49,071 nt of DNA from a virus: positions 1 to 49,071 of the IMG/VR virus record IMGVR_UViG_3300027909_000030; one strand, given 5' to 3'. Shown here piece by piece: positions 39,578 to 46,133 of this stretch; positions within the stretch are counted from its first letter, which is position 1, and every line of letters begins with the position of its first letter. Under the pieces are notes generated by a model, which worked only from the letters and a program-made list of their open reading frames with translations, was not told the origin of the DNA and made no database searches. A program made the translations under genes and the position numbers.

Positions 39578-39907
39578 TCAGAAGTTCGAGTGGTTCGGCC
39601 CGCCGTCCGTCGACCCCAGGGGCGGTCCCTCGAGGTTGTCCGGGTTCGGCGTGGTCGCCGGCCAGCCGCGGGTGGCTCCGAACGCGGCGAGCGGGGCGTT
39701 GTTGTAGCTGCCCTCCTCGGTCGCATTCGAGTACTCGGACTCGGTGGAGACGCCCTTGTCACCAGCGGCTCCCTCGCCCTCGATCGACGCGGCGTCGTAG
39801 CCGCCGGTCGTCGGAGCGTACTGGGCGCTGCACGCGGGCGCGCCCGTCTTCCCGGTCGCCGGAAGGCTCGTTGCCGCTGGATCCGTCGGACCTGAGTCTT
39901 TCGCCAT
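39578..39907 (-). CDS. Low-complexity hypothetical protein (109 aa)
   Basis: First gene after the promoter/operator near 39,960; an AGGAGG ribosome-binding site lies inside a small CCTGT-CC-ACAGG palindrome that could partly hide it. The protein is rich in Ala, Gly, Ser and Thr with scattered Asn/Tyr (DKGVSTESEYSNATEEGSYN), so likely disordered. It has no hydrophobic core. It might be a virion decoration or unstructured packaging factor; nothing more is supported. Confidence 0.5.
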   Translation of the reverse strand: MAKDSGPTDPAATSLPATGKTGAPACSAQYAPTTGGYDAASIEGEGAAGDKGVSTESEYSNATEEGSYNNAPLAAFGATRGWPATTPNPDNLEGPPLGSTDGGPNHSNF

Positions 39908-39950
39908 GACGTGTCCTCCTGTGGACAGGAACCTGTGCTATCTGCGGCTG

Positions 39951-39980
39951 AGTATGGGCTTGACTTTAGCGTCTGTCAAG
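39951..39980 (-). promoter_or_regulatory. Promoter with a CTTGAC/GTCAAG inverted repeat
   Basis: Read leftwards: TTGACA (39979-39974), 17-base spacer, CATACT (39956-39951). CTTGAC and GTCAAG (39959-39964 and 39975-39980) form an inverted repeat with ten bases between the arms, compared with five in the left sites. It should drive the unit that runs through portal and capsid. A shared regulator with the 3150-3249 sites is inference. Confidence 0.6.
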
Positions 39981-40042
39981 TACGGCACGAACGATGCCGC
40001 TGACCGTGCGTTGGAATCCGCTTCGGCGCGGCGCGTCCCGGC

Positions 40043-40324
40043 TCAGGCGAGCCCGTGATTCTTGCTCGTCTCGGGCGTGACTGGCTCGAAGACCAGGTAG
40101 TACTCCTGGCCGATGTTGAATATGGCACCGACCGTCGGAGTGACCTGCATCTCGAGGTTCCCGCTTGGAGTGTACGGCCCGAAGATGTCGTCCTTCACGG
40201 CCGACAGCTTCACGCTTGCCGTAGCGTTCGGCTTCTCGACCCCGTCTACTTTCGCCGAGGTTGCCACGCGCTCCGACTTCTCCCAGCAGCGGAACTTCGC
40301 TAGGACACGCTGATTCGCCTCCAC
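40043..40324 (-). CDS. Conserved small phage protein (93 aa)
   Basis: The GTG at 40324 follows AAGGAGGTGATCATA, the strongest ribosome-binding site in this part. The protein is beta-rich (VLAKFRCWEKSER, ATASVKLSAVKDDIF, GNLEMQVTPTVGAIFNIGQE) and ends YYLVFEPVTPETS. This combination (AKF, VKLxAV, PSG, Y-Y-x-x-F-x-P) matches a phage family known to me only as hypothetical. It is followed by a 135-base gap holding the promoter. Confidence 0.6.
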   Translation of the reverse strand: MEANQRVLAKFRCWEKSERVATSAKVDGVEKPNATASVKLSAVKDDIFGPYTPSGNLEMQVTPTVGAIFNIGQEYYLVFEPVTPETSKNHGLA

Positions 40325-40356
40325 TATGATCACCTCCTTTCGGATTGGGATTTGAG

Positions 40357-40599
40357 CTACTCGACGCGCTCCGGCCAGTGCCAGGTGCCGGGCTTCTTCG
40401 TCTCGTCCTGCAGCAGGCCGCGGTTGAAGAACTGGCCCGTCGGGTTCAGCACGCACAGGCCGACTTTCCCGGTCTCCTCGCCGTGCGCCGTCAGTTCTGT
40501 CTCCGTGACGACGGCGGCCCTGCACACGCCCGACGGGAATTCTCCGCCCGGCGTTCCGTACGCGACGTAGTGAACGATTCGACCTACCGATGGCTTCAT
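40357..40599 (-). CDS. Conserved phage protein, IVHYVxYGTPGGE type (80 aa)
   Basis: Starts MKPSVGRIVHYVAYGTPGGE, followed by CRAAVVTETEL, CVLNPTGQFFNRG and TWHWPERVE. The pattern recurs as a small domain of unknown function in many actinobacterial and proteobacterial phages. A GAGGAGGAGCGC ribosome-binding site precedes the ATG. Probably a compact beta domain; conserved Cys/His/Trp positions suggest ligand or metal contacts but no activity can be assigned. Confidence 0.65.
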   Translation of the reverse strand: MKPSVGRIVHYVAYGTPGGEFPSGVCRAAVVTETELTAHGEETGKVGLCVLNPTGQFFNRGLLQDETKKPGTWHWPERVE

Positions 40600-40609
40600 G
40601 CGCTCCTCC

Positions 40610-40804
40610 TCAATTCGGTTTCTGCACGGGGCTGTGCGGGTAGCACCATCCGTGGATGCCGATGTTCCCCTGGTTGTCGGTGTGCGTCCAGACGACCTCT
40701 GCGTGGCTCAGGCAGCCGTGCTCAAGGCAGCGGACCTCGTGCAGGTGGATCGCCTCGTTCGTGTGGTAGGCCGCCTTGATCGCCGCCGGGATTCCCGCGT
40801 TCAT
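40610..40804 (-). CDS. Hypothetical Cys/His-rich protein (64 aa)
   Basis: Starts MNAGIPAAIKAAYHTNEAIH. The sequence CLEHGCLSHAEVVWTH followed by WCYPHSPVQKPN supplies three cysteines and several histidines spaced like a small zinc-binding module. One-codon overlap with the previous gene. Function unknown. Confidence 0.55.
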   Translation of the reverse strand: MNAGIPAAIKAAYHTNEAIHLHEVRCLEHGCLSHAEVVWTHTDNQGNIGIHGWCYPHSPVQKPN

Positions 40805-41001
40805 CCCAGGTCCTTGACGTGCTTCTGCAGGTCGGGCTGCCGGATGATCTCTGGCGGGTCGGTCGTGATCTCGGCCATCTCTTCGGGCGTCAGCCGGTAG
40901 GACAGGATCTTCAGCGCGTGCTCCGGGTTGTCGCCGTGGCCGAGCTTCTTCTTCCCGTTCTTCAGCGTGAACAGGTAGATGTGGTGCGATTTGAGTTTCA
41001 T
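40801..41001 (-). CDS. Hypothetical small protein (66 aa)
   Basis: Begins MKLKSHHIYLFTLKNGKKKL with a beta-strand start, then HALKILSYRLTPEEMAEITT and a Lys/His end. Its ATG overlaps the radical SAM gene's stop by four bases. LTPEEMAEI looks like a small helical pairing motif. No recognised family. Confidence 0.5.
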   Translation of the reverse strand: MKLKSHHIYLFTLKNGKKKLGHGDNPEHALKILSYRLTPEEMAEITTDPPEIIRQPDLQKHVKDLG

Positions 41002-42335
41002 GGAAACGGCGTCTCCGCGATCTCCCGCTCGTACCGGCCCCGCAGGAGATCGTCGTAGAAGCGGTAGTCCACGCCCTTCACCTTCGGCTGGCCGGCGTAC
41101 CGCTGGTGGTCGTCCTTCTCCATCAGGCTCTTCCCTTCGGCCATCAGCTGATAGCCCAGGGCCGACCCCGCGTACGGCGCGTAGTACGCCAGCGTCGGGA
41201 TCGGGTCCTTCATGCGCCGCCACATCTTCATCGTCCGAAATGCGTCCTCGCGCGACTCCCCGGGAACCGCGAACATGATGTTCGCCCAGAACCGCGGTCG
41301 CTGCTTCCCCTTCGCCTCGAGGTCGTCGCCGATGTCGTTGAGCAGGTCGATCGCGAAGGCGTTGTCCTCGGCGGTGCATTCCTTATTTAAAACATCGAGC
41401 ACTTTATCGCTGCCGGACTCGAAGCCGATCGAGACGGTTGTCCAGTTGGTCTCGCGCACGAGCGCCTCGAACAGGTCCGGCCACTTCCGCACGAGATCCG
41501 CCCTTGCTGCGGCCCAGTACGGCCACGGACGCCGCGCCCTCCTGGGGTACTTCTCGATGAATTCCTTGAGCCACTGTGGCTGACTGAAGAAAAGACTGTC
41601 ATGCATGACCGTCGATCCGAGCGGTCCGTATTCCGCGTCGAGCCAGTTGAATTCATCGATCACCGACTCGACGGAACGCCGCTCCATTGGCTTGATGTAG
41701 CTGATCTCATTACAAAACGAGCATGAAAACGGGCATACCCGGCTTGTGATCGTTGTTGCGACAGGCGCCGGTCCCCAACCACACGATGCCTCGAGCGGAT
41801 AGGTCGGCGCCTGCGGCGACGGCGGGAGAGGTTTCGGCCAGAGCATCCTGTCCATTCTCGGCCAGTCTTCCATCCGGGCCGACTCCGGTCCATCGAACAT
41901 CTTCGGGAAGTCGCCGTGGTTCTTGACGAGGTCGACGATGGCCTTCTCGCCAGGCCCCTTGCAGATGTGGTCGAATTCCTCGACCGCCTCCATCTCCTCC
42001 GGGGCAACGCTCGCGTGCATTCCGCCGACGAGCACGATGCCGTTCGGGTTCATGTCCTTGAAGGCGCGCGCGATCATCTTGGCCGGGCCGAAGCGGTACG
42101 AGCGGACGTTCATGATGATCATGTCGTAGCCGAAGAGGTTCGGCCAGAACTCGTTCCAGTCTTTGCAGAGGCGTGTCGAGGCGATGTCCGTCTGAATTCC
42201 CGCCTCGTGGAGGATCGTCCGCAGGAGACAAAGCCCATGGTCTTGCCACATAGCATCGATCGCCCCGGGGCCATGTTTCCCCAGGAGGCCGCCGAATTCT
42301 CCAAGATCAACGAACAAGATCTTCTTCTCGGTCAT
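40998..42335 (-). CDS. B12-binding radical SAM enzyme (445 aa)
   Basis: The N-terminal 150 residues are a Rossmann-like B12-binding domain (MIIMNVRSYRFGP, GIVLVGGMHASVAPEEME). The radical SAM core carries C-x3-C-x2-C as CPFSCSFC (about residues 200-207), which holds the 4Fe-4S cluster that cleaves SAM, followed by VSIGFESGSDKVLDVLNKE and the strand FWANIMFAVPGESREDA. Such enzymes methylate unactivated carbons or rearrange sugars and natural products. Context between two sugar-enzyme genes suggests a sugar-modifying role. Substrate unknown. A GGAGG site precedes the ATG. Confidence 0.75.
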   Translation of the reverse strand: MTEKKILFVDLGEFGGLLGKHGPGAIDAMWQDHGLCLLRTILHEAGIQTDIASTRLCKDWNEFWPNLFGYDMIIMNVRSYRFGPAKMIARAFKDMNPNGIVLVGGMHASVAPEEMEAVEEFDHICKGPGEKAIVDLVKNHGDFPKMFDGPESARMEDWPRMDRMLWPKPLPPSPQAPTYPLEASCGWGPAPVATTITSRVCPFSCSFCNEISYIKPMERRSVESVIDEFNWLDAEYGPLGSTVMHDSLFFSQPQWLKEFIEKYPRRARRPWPYWAAARADLVRKWPDLFEALVRETNWTTVSIGFESGSDKVLDVLNKECTAEDNAFAIDLLNDIGDDLEAKGKQRPRFWANIMFAVPGESREDAFRTMKMWRRMKDPIPTLAYYAPYAGSALGYQLMAEGKSLMEKDDHQRYAGQPKVKGVDYRFYDDLLRGRYEREIAETPFP

Positions 42336-43225
42336 CGGACGTGCCTCCATGTCTTTCCGCTCCGCGCGGCCCATATTGCTGACTCGCCTACGCCGTACTC
42401 CGCAGCTAGGCGCACGCAGGACTCCGTCCGCCCTCGTATTTGCCGAACCTCTGCCTCTGTCAGTCTGGCGGCGCCGGATCTCTCGCCTCTGGCGCGGGTT
42501 GGCGTGATGCGATTCTTCTCGACGGCGTCTCTCGTGTTGTCGGCGGCCGCGCCGAGAAACAGGTGCTCCGGGTTCCAGCACGACGGGCGGTCGCAGCGGT
42601 GGCAGACAAACAGCCCTTCTGGAATTGAGCCACGGAACACCTGCCAAGAGATTCGATGTACGAGCTTGGATCCGCCGGCATTCACAAGACCGTATCCCGC
42701 GCGGTTCTTGGCTCGCGTCCAGATCCAGCACCCGTTCTGGTCCGGCTGCGGCATGTACGGCTCAAGTCGCTCGCGCAGGCTATGGTACTTGAGTGGCCGT
42801 GTGCGATGGTAGTGTGTGGCGTGCCTGAGATCCAGGAGTTGCCTCCTGTTCTCTTGTTCTACCGGCTCCTGCACGACGCTGTTGGTTCGGATGCCCTGCG
42901 GGCAGTTGCGTCTTTTACGTACCATCTCGCGCTGGTTTTCTTTTTGTGTCCCCAGCCGGAGGTGTTCCGGTCTCACGCAGCCACGGTTATCGCAACGGTG
43001 GCGAAGAACCATCGTCTCCCCGCCGTCGCCGGCAGGCACCGGACCGTTCTCCATTTGCCATGCAACGCGGTGGGCGCTGATGAACACGCCCCTCTTCGTG
43101 CCGTTCTTGACATAGAAGTTCCCGTATCCAGTCGTCGAGCGTGCCCCGACCCACAGCCAACAGTGATCCGTCTTGACCACCTTCGGCCAGAACCTATCGG
43201 CTACCGTCGGGTCGCCCAGTATCAT
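42332..43225 (-). CDS. Tandem HNH endonuclease (297 aa)
   Basis: Two HNH units in one chain. The first, about residues 8-110, has PTVADRFWPKVVKTDHCWLW, GYGNFYVKNG, VAWQ, LRHRCDNRGCVRPEHLRLGT. The second, about residues 140-235, repeats CWIWTRAKNRAGYGLVNAGG, HRISWQV, VCHRCDRPSCWNPEHLFLGA. The C-terminal LAAEYGVGESAIW helix-turn-helix resembles the repeat-recognition module of homing endonucleases. It sits cleanly between the glycosyltransferase and the radical SAM gene, so it probably targets the locus rather than an intron. Confidence 0.7.
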   Translation of the reverse strand: MILGDPTVADRFWPKVVKTDHCWLWVGARSTTGYGNFYVKNGTKRGVFISAHRVAWQMENGPVPAGDGGETMVLRHRCDNRGCVRPEHLRLGTQKENQREMVRKRRNCPQGIRTNSVVQEPVEQENRRQLLDLRHATHYHRTRPLKYHSLRERLEPYMPQPDQNGCWIWTRAKNRAGYGLVNAGGSKLVHRISWQVFRGSIPEGLFVCHRCDRPSCWNPEHLFLGAAADNTRDAVEKNRITPTRARGERSGAARLTEAEVRQIRGRTESCVRLAAEYGVGESAIWAARSGKTWRHVR

Positions 43226-43227
43226 GT

Positions 43228-43857
43228 TCAGAACTCCGGCCTTTCTCTCCAGCCGTAGTGGCACGAAAAGTTCCCCGAGTGGGCGTACGTCGCCCCCGCC
43301 TTCACCCACCGCTCGATTCTACGCCCGTCGATGCCCCGGAGCTTGGGGAATTCTCGCGGGTCGCACTCGTCGATGCGGAAACCGCCCCATTTCGCGATGC
43401 AGTTCCGCCGGAACAGGATCTCGTTTGTGTCGATGAAGCCGAACTCCGGGCGGTCGCTGTCGCGCCGGAACGCCTCCTTGCCGGTGATGAGGTCGTCGCA
43501 GATGGACGACGACCAGACGAAGTCGGCGCCGGTCTCGCTCATGAGCTTCGCGAGGGTCTCGAGGTGGTCGGGCTCCCACCAGCAGTCGTCGTCGAGCATG
43601 GCGACCCAGGGGGTGTCGGCCATGGCCTCGACCAGGTTGTACGCCTCGACGATGTTCGGCTGGGGCGGGGTCATCCAGTCGATGCGGATGGGGACGGTCG
43701 ACGGCTTGGGGAGGTCGATGATCGGGGAGCGCATGAGTTGTTGGAAGAGGATGCAGTGGCGCGCGGGGGCCAACGTCTGTCGCTGGACGGACTCGACGGT
43801 CTTGGGGAGCGAGGAGCGGTTGACCGTGGCGGTGCAGACGGTGATGGGCTGGATCAC
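43228..43857 (-). CDS. Small GT2-like glycosyltransferase (209 aa)
   Basis: The GTG at 43857 follows GGAGGG. A single GT-A fold: ITVCTATVNRSSLPKTVESV near the start, the nucleotide-sugar DxD as VAMLDDDCWWEP (DDD at 89-91), then FVWSSSICDDLITG and FGFIDTNEILFRRNC, which fit the acceptor loop of family-2 enzymes. About 210 residues is shorter than most GT2 enzymes but the core elements are present. Next to the mutase-like gene, it is the likeliest user of that product. Confidence 0.6.
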   Translation of the reverse strand: MIQPITVCTATVNRSSLPKTVESVQRQTLAPARHCILFQQLMRSPIIDLPKPSTVPIRIDWMTPPQPNIVEAYNLVEAMADTPWVAMLDDDCWWEPDHLETLAKLMSETGADFVWSSSICDDLITGKEAFRRDSDRPEFGFIDTNEILFRRNCIAKWGGFRIDECDPREFPKLRGIDGRRIERWVKAGATYAHSGNFSCHYGWRERPEF

Positions 43858-44162
43858 TCGGCCCTCCATTCCAGGATGGCCGCTTCGGTGCTGCGCCCCA
43901 GGAGGAACCTGCCGAGCTTCCACGGGGCCACTAGGATCTCGCGGATCTTGCATGAGAGTGGGACGTCCGGCAGGCACAGCCAGGCGAGCGCGGCGCGCGT
44001 ACAGCCACGGAAGGCAAGTTGCCTGAGCGACGCCAGTGCGTATCGACAGACGTGCCACCGTCGCCCAACCCTGTTCGGGCATTCGCGCACCACGAACAGG
44101 ATCGCGATGCGTCGGGTGAACGACTGCGGCGACCGGATCTGCATGACGATGTGCTCGCTCAC
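43854..44162 (-). CDS. Cys-rich small hypothetical protein (102 aa)
   Basis: A GTG preceded by GGAGGGAAA overlaps the preceding stop. Sequence MSEHIVMQIRSPQSFTRRIA with a hydrophobic patch (AILFVVREC), then CRYALASLRQLAFRGCTRAA, LAWLCLPDVPLSCKI, giving five cysteines and a basic character. Possibly membrane-associated through short hydrophobic helices. Translationally coupled to the sugar enzymes on both sides, so a helper role in that pathway is possible. Family not recognised. Confidence 0.45.
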   Translation of the reverse strand: MSEHIVMQIRSPQSFTRRIAILFVVRECPNRVGRRWHVCRYALASLRQLAFRGCTRAALAWLCLPDVPLSCKIREILVAPWKLGRFLLGRSTEAAILEWRAE

Positions 44163-45127
44163 TTTCCCTCCGCAATGAGGCGGCGCCAGCATGCAGCCGC
44201 ACGGTAGGCATACTCCCAGTAGCTGCCGAGTCGCGACAGTTCCAGATGGATATCGGTGAGCGCGAAGGCGAGAGAATCCCCGTTGACCGGACACGCAGCA
44301 ACGGCCTGCCACACCCTCTCGTTCTCGACGATGCCCGGCGCCTCCAGTTCCGCGTTCCGTTTCGCGTCGCTGGCCCGGACGTGGTGGATACACGGCGAGC
44401 CGGACCTGACGGCCCACCCCATCGCGTCGCACGCCTTTTTCATGATCAGGCCGCACCAGATGTCGTCGAATCGGTGGAACGGCTGGCCCTGTCCCATCGG
44501 CAGGTTGTACATCGCCGGCAGGAGCTCGGGACGGAAGGCGATGTTCATGGCGGACATGGGGAAGAGGGTCCCAGGCGGCACCTGGCGGGTCTGCGGGTCG
44601 AACCGGATGTCGCGGAGGCCCGTGCGGAGCTGCGTCTCGCCGTCGATGTCCGGGACGCCGTTCCAGAGGCCGTGGTTGAGCATGGTGCGGGCCGTCGGGA
44701 ACTTCTTCGGGTAGCCGCGCGGCAGGACGTCAGGGTAGCCGAGCGACTCCATGGTGTCGAACATGGGGAGCACGTCGCCGGTTACTTCGAGCGCCAGATA
44801 GTGCTTCACGAGGAACTCCGGGACGTCCGGCAGGCAGTCGTCGTCGAGGTTGACGATCATGTCGAGGCCCGGGATGCGCGAGGCCACCAGGTTCCCGTAG
44901 TTCCGGATCCCCGCGCTCCGTCGCGGGATGATCCAGGCGTCGTCCTTCAGGTCGGCATCGATCTCCTTCCACGAGACGTGCGTCACCCAGTCGGGCAGCG
45001 CGAACGACTTCTCGGGGTTGTCCTCGACGACGATGACGCGATGGTCGCGGAACTCCGGCTCCCAGGCGGCGAGGAAGTCCTTGGCGCACTGCTCGCGGAT
45101 CGTGGGGACGACGATGCAGGCGCGCAT
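44159..45127 (-). CDS. Reversibly glycosylated polypeptide / UDP-arabinopyranose mutase-like protein (322 aa)
   Basis: Plant RGP/UAM proteins (GT75) interconvert UDP-arabinopyranose and UDP-arabinofuranose and carry a transient sugar on Arg. Here the start CIVVPTIREQCAKDFLAAW, then HRVIVVEDNPEK, the metal site IVNLDDDCLPD (DDD at 95-97) and the late block FRPELLPAMYNLPMG / FDDIWCGLIMKKACDAMGW follow the RGP order closely. The Arg-rich IIPRRSAGIRNYG precedes the metal site as in RGP. A general GT2 enzyme is the alternative. It heads the sugar gene cluster. It would supply an activated pentofuranose-type sugar if the assignment holds. Confidence 0.65.
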   Translation of the reverse strand: MRACIVVPTIREQCAKDFLAAWEPEFRDHRVIVVEDNPEKSFALPDWVTHVSWKEIDADLKDDAWIIPRRSAGIRNYGNLVASRIPGLDMIVNLDDDCLPDVPEFLVKHYLALEVTGDVLPMFDTMESLGYPDVLPRGYPKKFPTARTMLNHGLWNGVPDIDGETQLRTGLRDIRFDPQTRQVPPGTLFPMSAMNIAFRPELLPAMYNLPMGQGQPFHRFDDIWCGLIMKKACDAMGWAVRSGSPCIHHVRASDAKRNAELEAPGIVENERVWQAVAACPVNGDSLAFALTDIHLELSRLGSYWEYAYRAAACWRRLIAEGK

Positions 45128-45480
45128 CAGTACTGCTCCGGAATCGGAGGCAGATTCTTCATGCGCCCGACCGTCTGCGATGGCAGTGTTCCCGGAGCTG
45201 GCGGGTCGATGTCGATTGCCTTGAGCAGTCCGCCGGTCAGCCAGATCTTCTCCGCGAATTCATTGAGAGCCTTCTCGACCCTGCAGGCAGCGCAGTGCCT
45301 GGCACAGATGAATTCCTTGGGCGGCTTCTCCCCGAGGTTCACCAATACGCGCCGGTTGTAGCGCCACCGTTTCGTCTTCAGGTGATTGCCCATACAGGCC
45401 CCAAGCCCGGGCGCTCGGATCGTGCCGAAGTCCGACTCGTAGAAGTCTACCGTGGGCACTCCGACGATGTGCGCCTTCAT
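45127..45480 (-). CDS. Hypothetical protein with CxxC-rich centre (117 aa)
   Basis: Starts MKAHIVGVPTVDFYESDFGT, with APGLGACMGNHLKTKRWRYN and ICARHCAACRVEKALNEFAE in the middle, which supplies CxxC-type spacings. The latter half is Pro/Ile-rich. It resembles small iron-sulfur or zinc-binding accessory proteins by composition only. It overlaps both neighbours by a few bases in the mutase operon. Confidence 0.45.
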   Translation of the reverse strand: MKAHIVGVPTVDFYESDFGTIRAPGLGACMGNHLKTKRWRYNRRVLVNLGEKPPKEFICARHCAACRVEKALNEFAEKIWLTGGLLKAIDIDPPAPGTLPSQTVGRMKNLPPIPEQY

Positions 45481-45611
45481 GGCTGCTTCTGCCCGTACAG
45501 CGCCGTGACGGCCGCGAGCACCTTCGCGCGGTCCTCCGCGTCGTCCAGCTTCTCCAGCGCCTTGATGATCTGCCTCTGGATCTTGTGCAGGTCGAAAAAA
45601 CTCGCGGGCAT
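45477..45611 (-). CDS. Very small helical protein (44 aa)
   Basis: The ATG at 45611, with an AAAGGAG site seven bases upstream, gives MPASFFDLHKIQRQIIKALE, KLDDAEDRAKVLAAVTALYG and a QKQP end. Predicted to be one or two amphipathic helices, typical of small helix-hairpin accessory proteins. The strong ribosome-binding site and coupling to the next gene support translation. Confidence 0.55.
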   Translation of the reverse strand: MPASFFDLHKIQRQIIKALEKLDDAEDRAKVLAAVTALYGQKQP

Positions 45612-45622
45612 CGGGGCTCCTT

Positions 45623-46132
45623 TCAGGGTTTGGTTCTGGCCTCTATGTCTGTCCACGACTGCCTTGTCGCGATCCTGTGAATCGTAGAATGGTTGACTCC
45701 GTACCGTCGCGCTAGGATGCGTTCGCTGCATCCCTCTCGCGCCGCTGCCCTGATCGAGATTACGTCCTCGGGACGCAGTTTGGCGTGCCTGTTGTCTTCG
45801 GACTTTGCGGTCCTGCCTTTGGCCGTGCGGTCTCGGCAGTTGTCGGCCAGCGTCCCCAGGAACAGGTGGTCCGGTCTGACGCACACGCGCACGTCGCATC
45901 GGTGTAGAACGCAGAGGCCTCGGGGCACGTCCCCGTAGGCCAGCTCCCACGAGAGGCGATGAACCAGCACGGACGGCGACCGGGTGGCGCGGGCCCGGTC
46001 GGTGATCGAGCCGTACCCGTTGCTCATCACGCAGCCCGTCCAGATCCAGCAGGTCCCGGTCTTGCGGACCTTCGCCCAGAACCTCTGCTCGAGAGGAACC
46101 AGAATGGTCCCCGGCTTTCTTCCTCGCGGCAC
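45623..46132 (-). CDS. HNH endonuclease with helix-turn-helix C-terminus (169 aa)
   Basis: The GTG at 46132 follows GGGGAG and lies two bases after the TerL stop. Residues 14-110 contain FWAKVRKTGTCWIWTGCVMS, NGYGSI, HRLSWELAYG, LCVLHRCDVRVCVRPDHLFL, the zinc HNH core, followed by DNCRDRTAKGRTA. The end, LAR-x-YGVNHSTIHRIA (about residues 143-158), is a DNA-reading helix-turn-helix. Same architecture as the second half of the tandem HNH gene. It lies immediately after TerL without interrupting it. Confidence 0.7.
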   Translation of the reverse strand: MPRGRKPGTILVPLEQRFWAKVRKTGTCWIWTGCVMSNGYGSITDRARATRSPSVLVHRLSWELAYGDVPRGLCVLHRCDVRVCVRPDHLFLGTLADNCRDRTAKGRTAKSEDNRHAKLRPEDVISIRAAAREGCSERILARRYGVNHSTIHRIATRQSWTDIEARTKP

Positions 46133-46133
46133 G

